A stretch of DNA of 11,362 bases from Pyrinomonadaceae bacterium (GTDB lineage: Bacteria; Acidobacteriota; Blastocatellia; Pyrinomonadales; Pyrinomonadaceae): positions 1 to 11,362 of the forward strand of contig JACCTF010000959.1 of the NCBI GenBank assembly GCA_013812565.1. The letters are read 5' to 3'. The notes under the pieces were generated by a model that was not told the DNA's origin, searched no databases, and worked only from the letters and a program-made list of their open reading frames with translations. A program made the position numbers and the translations under genes. This document shows, piece after piece, positions 6,665 to 11,362 of this stretch (its first letter is position 1; each line of letters begins with the position of its first letter).

Positions 6665-6777
6665 ATTGTCATTTCTGAGAAGCTACTGTCGAGCAAGAGT
6701 TTCATAGTAAGATGTCAATCTTAGAAGATATTCCTCACCCGAACCCCATTCCAAACAAAGGAAAATCAACGAACACG

Positions 6778-8640
6778 ATGCGTCATTTGCGATTGCTCCC
6801 TCTGGCGTTGGCGTTTGTTTCCGTTCTGTGTGCTATGCCTTCGACTACTCTCGCGCAGAATCGGCGCGCTGCCGAACCGCCCGCCATCGCTTTCACTGTC
6901 TCAATGCCGAAGCCTCATACGCATCTTCTGGAAGTCGAGATGCGTGTTCAAAGCGGCGGCAATGCGGCGGTGACACCGCAGGTTGATTTAGTGATGCCCG
7001 TGTGGACTCCCGGCTCGTACCTTGTCCGTGAATATGCGCGTCATGTGCAGGACTTTGCCGCGACTGATACAGAGCGGCGACATCTTCAGTGGAGCAAAAT
7101 AAACAAGAACACCTGGCGGATTGAGACAAACGGCGCGCGCGATTTCGTGGCGACCTACCGCGTTTATGCGAACGAATTGACGGTGCGCACCAATGAGTTG
7201 AACGACCGTCATGCCTTCTGGAATAACGCAGCGCTCTTGATGTACGTCGATGGATACTTGAGCGCTCCGGCGACGCTACGTGTTGTGCCCTTTGGTGATT
7301 GGAAGATCGCTACCGGGCTTCCCGCCGTTTCCGGTCAAGCGAACACTTTTCAGGCTGAGAACTTCGATGTGCTTTATGACTCTCCGGTTGAGGTGGGCCG
7401 GTTTCGCACTCTTGAGTTCAGTGTGCGCGACGTGCCGCACCGCATAGTCATTAACGGTGAAGGCAACTACGATCCTGAAAGCATGCGCGGCGACGTACAG
7501 AAAATCGTTGAAGCAGCCGTCTCCCTGATGAATGATATTCCTTATCGTGACTACACTTTTATTTTGCATCTACGACCCACGGGCGGCGGCGGTCTTGAGC
7601 ACCGCAACTCAACGGCGCTCGTCTTCGGGCGTTTCAGATTTCGTCCCGAGACAAGCTATCGCAATTTTCTCTCGCTCACGGCACACGAGTTCTTCCACTC
7701 ATGGAATGTAAAGTCGATTCGCCCCGATGCGCTTGGACCATTCGACTACACAGCTGAGAACTACACGCGCATGCTGTGGATTGCCGAAGGACTGACAAGC
7801 TATTACGAAGATATTATCTTGCGTCGCGCCGGGCTTATCTCCGATAAGGAATACCTGGAGGGTTTAGCTAAAGCGATACAAAAATTACAGAACACGCCGG
7901 GACGCCTTCAGATGAGCCTGGAGGAAGCAAGCTTCGATGCCTGGATCAAGTATTACCGCCCGGATGAAAACTCGCCAAACACGCAAATCTCTTACTACGA
8001 CAAAGGAGCCATCGTCGGCGCATTGCTCGACTTGGAGATTCGCCGCTCAACTAACGGAGCGCGCTCACTTGATGATGTTATGCGTCGCCTCTACAGGGAG
8101 TTTGCGTTGAAGAACCGCAACTACACACCCGAGGATTTTCAGCGCACCGCTGAAGCCGTAGCCGGGGCGAGCCTTGAAGATTTCTTCAGACGCTATGTCC
8201 GAGGGCGCGATGAGCTTGACTACAAACGGGCATTTGAAACCGCCGGGTTGCGGTTGGATACAACCGGCGACGAGAAATCCTCGCAAGCTAAAGCTTACCT
8301 TGGCGCAACGCTTGTTCAGGAGGGCGACCGCTTGCTTGTTAAAAATGTTCTTGCCGGTGCGCCCGCTTATGATCAGGGATTAAATGCGGGAGACCAAATC
8401 CTTGCCATAGACGGTGTGCGCGTGACACGCGAATCGTTCGATGCGCGCCTTGAAGAGAAGCGTCCCGGTGATGAAGCGCGCCTCTCTATCTTCCGCCTTG
8501 ATGAACTGCGCACGCTCGCTGTTAAGCTCGGCGAGCAGACGGAAGGCGACTACCGCATTGTGCCCGTGAAACAACCGAGCGCCGCCCAAGCGCAAATCTA
8601 TCAAGGCTGGCTGAGCAGTTCCCTTCCAAAGTCAGACTAA
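6778..8640 (+). CDS. Secreted M61-family metallopeptidase with PDZ domain (620 aa)
   Basis: This is a zinc peptidase of the M61 glycyl-aminopeptidase family, which cleaves peptides with a preference for N-terminal Gly or Ala in the characterised members. It is exported: residues 1-26 form a signal peptide (ending TTLAQ). An N-terminal beta domain follows (about 35-200; WTPGSYLVREY is typical of the family). The catalytic part contains the zinc motif H303-E-F-F-H307 in AHEFFHSWN and the third ligand E337 in WIAEGLTSYYED. A C-terminal PDZ domain (about 505-590) has LGATLV, the GLNAGDQILAIDG turn and a later strand. This is a complete M61 layout. The frame stays open upstream to an ATG at 6712, but the signal peptide begins at 6778. 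The 22 extra residues would bury the signal and look repeat-derived, so 6778 is preferred. The enoyl-CoA hydratase gene follows after 67 nt and may be co-transcribed. Confidence 0.9.
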   Translation: MRHLRLLPLALAFVSVLCAMPSTTLAQNRRAAEPPAIAFTVSMPKPHTHLLEVEMRVQSGGNAAVTPQVDLVMPVWTPGSYLVREYARHVQDFAATDTERRHLQWSKINKNTWRIETNGARDFVATYRVYANELTVRTNELNDRHAFWNNAALLMYVDGYLSAPATLRVVPFGDWKIATGLPAVSGQANTFQAENFDVLYDSPVEVGRFRTLEFSVRDVPHRIVINGEGNYDPESMRGDVQKIVEAAVSLMNDIPYRDYTFILHLRPTGGGGLEHRNSTALVFGRFRFRPETSYRNFLSLTAHEFFHSWNVKSIRPDALGPFDYTAENYTRMLWIAEGLTSYYEDIILRRAGLISDKEYLEGLAKAIQKLQNTPGRLQMSLEEASFDAWIKYYRPDENSPNTQISYYDKGAIVGALLDLEIRRSTNGARSLDDVMRRLYREFALKNRNYTPEDFQRTAEAVAGASLEDFFRRYVRGRDELDYKRAFETAGLRLDTTGDEKSSQAKAYLGATLVQEGDRLLVKNVLAGAPAYDQGLNAGDQILAIDGVRVTRESFDARLEEKRPGDEARLSIFRLDELRTLAVKLGEQTEGDYRIVPVKQPSAAQAQIYQGWLSSSLPKSD

Positions 8641-8707
8641 ACTTCCGTAGCAAAGCCCACGCACCAAAAGACCCTGAACATATATTCACTCTTCTTAGGC
8701 ACAAACG

Positions 8708-9490
8708 ATGAACGGTAAATACCAAACTATTCGCTTCACAATTGAGAATCGTGTGGCACGTCTGACCTTCGCGCGTCCGCCGCTCAACGTCTTCAACATT
8801 CAGATGATGCGTGAGATCAACAACGCCTTGAACGATTGCAGCAACCAGCGCGATACGGTCGCCGTTGTCTTCGACGCCTCGCCGGAGTCGCGCGCCTTCA
8901 GCGCCGGAGTTGCGGTTGAAGAGTATGCGGAAGAGACGAGCTATCAAATGCTCGAATCCTTTCACGAGATCTTTCACACCCTGCGGCACATGGCAAAGCC
9001 GGTGGTCGCCGTGGTGGACGGCGCGGCGCTCGGCGGTGGATGTGAACTCGTTGCCGGTTGCGACATTGTGATTGCCGGCGAACGAGCGCGCTTCGGTCAG
9101 CCGGAGATCAAGCTGGGTGTCTTCCCGCCCGTCGCGGCGCTACTGTTGCCGCGCATCATCGGTGAGCGGCGCGCGCGCGAACTAATACTAACGGGCGAGA
9201 TAATCGACGCGCCCGAAGCGTTACGCCTCGGATTGGTCAACTACGTTGTGCCGTCCACGCAGTTAGAACAGAAGACTCAGGAGGTGCTCGCGCGGCTGCG
9301 TGAGCTTTCCGCCCCCGCGCTTGAAGCGACCCGGCGTGCCCTTGATGCCGGGGCATACGGAGCTTCGTTTACGGAGGCGCTCGCTGCGATTGAAAACCTC
9401 TATCTAAACGACCTGATGAAGACAGAAGACGCTCATGAAGGCATCAAGGCATTTATGGAGAAACGCAAACCCGTGTGGCGCAATCGGTAA
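8708..9490 (+). CDS. Enoyl-CoA hydratase/isomerase (crotonase) family protein (260 aa)
   Basis: This is a full-length crotonase-fold enzyme acting on an acyl-CoA thioester in the cytoplasm. Oxyanion-hole motifs are present: FSAG (64-67) and the GGG of LGGGCE (108-113). Both acid residues used by rat mitochondrial enoyl-CoA hydratase are kept, E113 (GGGCE) and E133 (QPE), spaced 20 apart as in the rat enzyme, so water addition is plausible. The C-terminus EGIKAFMEKRKP also matches the family. The sequences FSAGVAVEE and PEIKLGVFPPVAALLLPR recall proteins annotated as cyclohexa-1,5-diene-carbonyl-CoA hydratase, but none of the other genes of benzoyl-CoA breakdown are here, so the substrate stays open. 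Start ATG 8708 has a weak AGG (8697-8699) 8 nt upstream. It follows the M61 gene by 67 nt on the same strand without an obvious terminator. Confidence 0.92.
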   Translation: MNGKYQTIRFTIENRVARLTFARPPLNVFNIQMMREINNALNDCSNQRDTVAVVFDASPESRAFSAGVAVEEYAEETSYQMLESFHEIFHTLRHMAKPVVAVVDGAALGGGCELVAGCDIVIAGERARFGQPEIKLGVFPPVAALLLPRIIGERRARELILTGEIIDAPEALRLGLVNYVVPSTQLEQKTQEVLARLRELSAPALEATRRALDAGAYGASFTEALAAIENLYLNDLMKTEDAHEGIKAFMEKRKPVWRNR

Positions 9491-9496
9491 TAAGCC

Positions 9497-9631
9497 CTCA
9501 GCCGTCAGCTATTAGCTGGTAGCAGTTACCATTACCCTTCAGCGTACCTTGCGGGCGGCGAGAGAGCGCCATACGGATGAAATGTAATACTGATCATGTC
9601 CTAAGCTGATGGCTGACGGCTGATTGCTGAA
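9497..9631. repeat. Heptamer-ended inverted-repeat element 3 (GGCTGAT type)
   Basis: The right arm is four heptamers: AGCTGAT (9604-9610), GGCTGAC (9611-9617), GGCTGAT (9618-9624) and TGCTGAA (9625-9631). The left arm has the complementary set: CTCAGCC (9497-9503), GTCAGCT (9504-9510), ATTAGCT (9511-9517) and GGTAGCA (9518-9524). The stretch 9498-9517 pairs with 9604-9623 at 18 of 20 positions. The element begins 6 nt after the enoyl-CoA hydratase stop. Its unit family and polarity differ from elements 1 and 2: the TGAY ends point outward here and inward there. Confidence 0.8.
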
Positions 9632-9700
9632 CGCTTACCAAAGTTCTAGCGCGCTTCGTTGACACATGAATGCGCCCCTTTCTATCATCAATGTTTTGCC

Positions 9701-11074
9701 ATGAAGAAGATTTTGAAGCAGTGTACGCCCGGTTTGATGTCTCGCCTGCAAATGAAGTGTAATCCTCATTCATTCGTGATAACGCGTAGTGCTCGCGCCC
9801 TAGCAGCGCGGGGCGTTATGCCGCTTTTGTTCGCCGGAACGCTCATCGCGCTCGCGCTTTTCGCAGCCGGATGCCGCGAAATGGAAGGAACAAAGGGCGT
9901 GCGCCCGCGAACGATGGGCGATGTGCCCGCCGAACGTCTAGCCTATCGCTTCGAGGCAGACATCGAAGCGCCGGAGGCCGTGAGCCGCAGCGAAGAGGCA
10001 ACTGAGAAACTCCCGTCGATTCAGATGGACTTCGAAGTGCGCCGAAAAGATGATGCGCTGCTGCGTACGATTCCTTCGCCCGACGGCCACCGCGCGCTCG
10101 CGCTTTATGCGACGGCGGAAACCCCGGAAGGCGAGTTTCTGATTGATCTATACTCAGCCGAAGGATTGTTCCTGCGCAACATACTGCCGCCAAACCTTTC
10201 GTGTGCTTTCGCCCCCGCGGTTGCATGGTCGCCCGATGGGCAATCGATTGCTTTCATTGGCCGCAAAAGCCTCGTGTTTCAATCAGACCAGCAACCCGCC
10301 GTGCCCTTCGATGATGTGCCGACTATCGATGCGGAGCCAAACGACATACCGATCATGCCTTCTCCGCCGTCAACAGTTGCGCCGCTCATTTCTCCGATTG
10401 CCGTCTTCAGCACAGAGCAGATCTATGTTTGCGACCGCGACGGTTTCAACCTTCGCCCCCTGACGACGCGTGACGGCCTTGTTTACTTCACCCTGGCGTG
10501 GGCCCCCGATGGTCGCGCGTTGGCAGCGCTGGCGTGCAAAGAGGCGGAGTGGGAAGCGCGCTCTGCCGAGAACCTGCCGCCCTCGGGTCGCCCGCGCATC
10601 ATCCAAACGGACGGCCGCGAACGCTTGCTTGATGATCAACTGGCTGAAGCGCCCCCTGTCTGGTCGCCTGACTCGTCGAAAGTCGCCACTGCCTCTGCGA
10701 CAAACGTTACCATCTATGACGCCGCGCCGGACGCGCTGACGGGCGCGCGTGTTCCGCTCGGCGATTCTTTGCTCAACGCTTCCGCACGCTTCGATGAGAC
10801 GCACAAACCGCAGTCGGCCAACAATCAAACGGCAACGACGAACGGCGCGGGCGCTGCCGCCGAACCACAAACAAGCAGCCTGCCGCTCTCCTTCAACCCG
10901 GTGGTACGACTCGAATGGACAGCACCTGAAATCTTACTGGTCCAGACCGGCTTCGTGCGCATCTTTGCCGGAGAGCCGGTCAGCCGCTACCCGCGCTGGC
11001 ACGCGCTTCACCTCAGTCCGCAGGCCGTGCTCCTCAGCGAAGCGATCCTTCGTGCGAGTGTGAAGCGTGTGTGA
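9701..11074 (+). CDS. Lipoprotein with TolB/WD40-like beta-propeller motifs (457 aa)
   Basis: This is an exported lipoprotein of unknown function. A hydrophobic segment ends in the lipobox LFAAGC with the lipidated Cys at residue 58. The mature part carries PD40/WD40-like propeller strands at about 173-190 (AVAWSPDGQSIAFIG), 265-280 (LAWAPDGRALAALA) and 320-335 (VWSPDSSKVATASA), with a less clear one near 120-140 (SPDGHRALALYA). Such TolB-like propellers usually bind proteins. Pro/Ser-rich (about 205-235) and Asn/Thr/Ala-rich (about 365-390) inserts interrupt the blades. The start is uncertain. The frame is open from GTG 9659; ATG 9701 (MKKIL) is chosen, but it leaves an unusually long region before the hydrophobic segment. 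ATG 9752, which puts the Cys at position 41, is a good alternative. No Shine-Dalgarno site decides between them. Element 3 separates it from the upstream gene, so it probably has its own promoter. Confidence 0.75.
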   Translation: MKKILKQCTPGLMSRLQMKCNPHSFVITRSARALAARGVMPLLFAGTLIALALFAAGCREMEGTKGVRPRTMGDVPAERLAYRFEADIEAPEAVSRSEEATEKLPSIQMDFEVRRKDDALLRTIPSPDGHRALALYATAETPEGEFLIDLYSAEGLFLRNILPPNLSCAFAPAVAWSPDGQSIAFIGRKSLVFQSDQQPAVPFDDVPTIDAEPNDIPIMPSPPSTVAPLISPIAVFSTEQIYVCDRDGFNLRPLTTRDGLVYFTLAWAPDGRALAALACKEAEWEARSAENLPPSGRPRIIQTDGRERLLDDQLAEAPPVWSPDSSKVATASATNVTIYDAAPDALTGARVPLGDSLLNASARFDETHKPQSANNQTATTNGAGAAAEPQTSSLPLSFNPVVRLEWTAPEILLVQTGFVRIFAGEPVSRYPRWHALHLSPQAVLLSEAILRASVKRV

Positions 11075-11137
11075 AACGTCCACGTCCAGAGCCAGTGAGT
11101 TCTCGGTTGAAGTGGCATGTGAAATAGGCACGCGAAG

Positions 11138-11206
11138 TAGCACGAGACAAGAGCGGTCTGTATTGGCTGTGCTGGCTGCCATCCACAGGCTCGGGGCCTC
11201 GTGCTA
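11138..11206. repeat. 9-bp inverted repeat, 51-nt spacer
   Basis: TAGCACGAG (11138-11146) and its exact reverse complement CTCGTGCTA (11198-11206) flank a 51-nt spacer downstream of the lipoprotein gene. The overall size is smaller than that of the heptamer elements and no heptamer run is clear. A related word, AATAGGCACG, lies just upstream. It could be the remnant of a palindromic repeat, or chance. Confidence 0.4.
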
Positions 11207-11258
11207 TTGTGAGAACTGCATAGCCCTGCCGCCGTCCAGGGTCATTCAGTTTTCGTCG

Positions 11259-11362
11259 ATGGCACAAAGAATCTCATGGATGAAACCGTTTTCGCGTTAC
11301 GCCTCCACCAGAGATCAACGACTTAGCCGATACAGAATCGTTGCACAGGTGAAATCCTCGTT
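11259..11362 (+). CDS. Possible start of a further gene, cut by the window end
   Basis: A frame opens at ATG 11259 (a second in-frame ATG lies at 11280) and stays open to the last base, giving about 34 residues that begin MAQRISWMKPFSRY and are rich in Arg and Ser. No Shine-Dalgarno site is well placed and no family can be recognised from so short a piece. An open frame of this length can easily be chance. Confidence 0.2.
   Translation, partial: MAQRISWMKPFSRYASTRDQRLSRYRIVAQVKSS

Larger units (their letters stand above)
6358..6777. other. Divergent intergenic region between trxC and the M61 peptidase
   Basis: This stretch holds the upstream signals of two divergent genes, the heptamer-ended element 2 (6472-6623), the 12-bp palindrome (6632-6664), and a short frame from 6712 that joins the peptidase gene but is probably not translated. 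The small frames at 6488-6724 and 6516-6707 lie within the repeats, show no family features and are not called as genes. Confidence 0.6.

Noticed and set aside
8522..8989. Minus-strand frame of 155 aa spanning the M61 end and the enoyl-CoA hydratase start
   Set aside because: Overlaps two well-supported genes on the other strand and has no family features or ribosome site that I can see.
10370..10870. Minus-strand frame of 166 aa inside the lipoprotein gene
   Set aside because: Extremely Arg-rich and antisense to the propeller motifs; a shadow frame.
1594..11074. A new multi-gene defence, secretion or biosynthetic system
   Set aside because: The genes belong to unrelated common families, lie on both strands with sizeable gaps and repeats between them, and show no shared partner domains.

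Overview
The window reads as an ordinary chromosomal stretch of a Gram-negative bacterium, most likely an acidobacterium of the Blastocatellia/Pyrinomonas type. That placement is inferred from the look of the secreted proteins, from mid-to-high-50s GC by eye, and from the heptamer-built intergenic repeats. It was not tested by any search. I see no rRNA, tRNA, CRISPR, integrase, transposase or phage gene.

Layout, left to right. (1) Two minus-strand genes: a small secreted Arg/Asp/Tyr-rich helical protein (5-613) and an unrecognised 175-aa protein (935-1462). A 321-base gap between them carries a 14-bp tandem repeat. (2) A secreted PafA-like alkaline phosphatase (1594-3414, +) with its full metal and nucleophile set. 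(3) A large secreted TPR protein (3589-5889, +). (4) A cytoplasmic thioredoxin of the TrxC type with an N-terminal zinc ribbon (5896-6357, -), whose stop codon is 6 nt from that of the TPR gene. (5) A secreted M61-family metallopeptidase with a C-terminal PDZ domain (about 6778-8640, +), followed after 67 nt by a crotonase-fold enoyl-CoA hydratase (8708-9490, +). (6) A lipoprotein with TolB/WD40-like propeller motifs (about 9701-11074, +). (7) A 288-base right end that may hold the start of one more gene.

Five of the seven complete proteins other than the thioredoxin carry an export signal, so much of the region serves the cell envelope: phosphate release, peptide hydrolysis and protein-interaction scaffolds. 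The genes do not form a recognisable pathway or a defence, secretion or biosynthetic cluster, and I found no new multi-gene system.

The most unusual content lies between the genes. Three elements of about 135-152 bp (3402-3545, 6472-6623, 9497-9631) share one architecture: short tandem arrays of degenerate 7-bp units at both ends in inverted orientation. Two use an AAGTGAC-type unit and one uses a GGCTGAT-type unit of opposite polarity. Both unit types fit NNSTGAY. The first element supplies the stop codon and last residues of the phosphatase gene. Other palindromes lie at 6632-6664 and 11138-11206.
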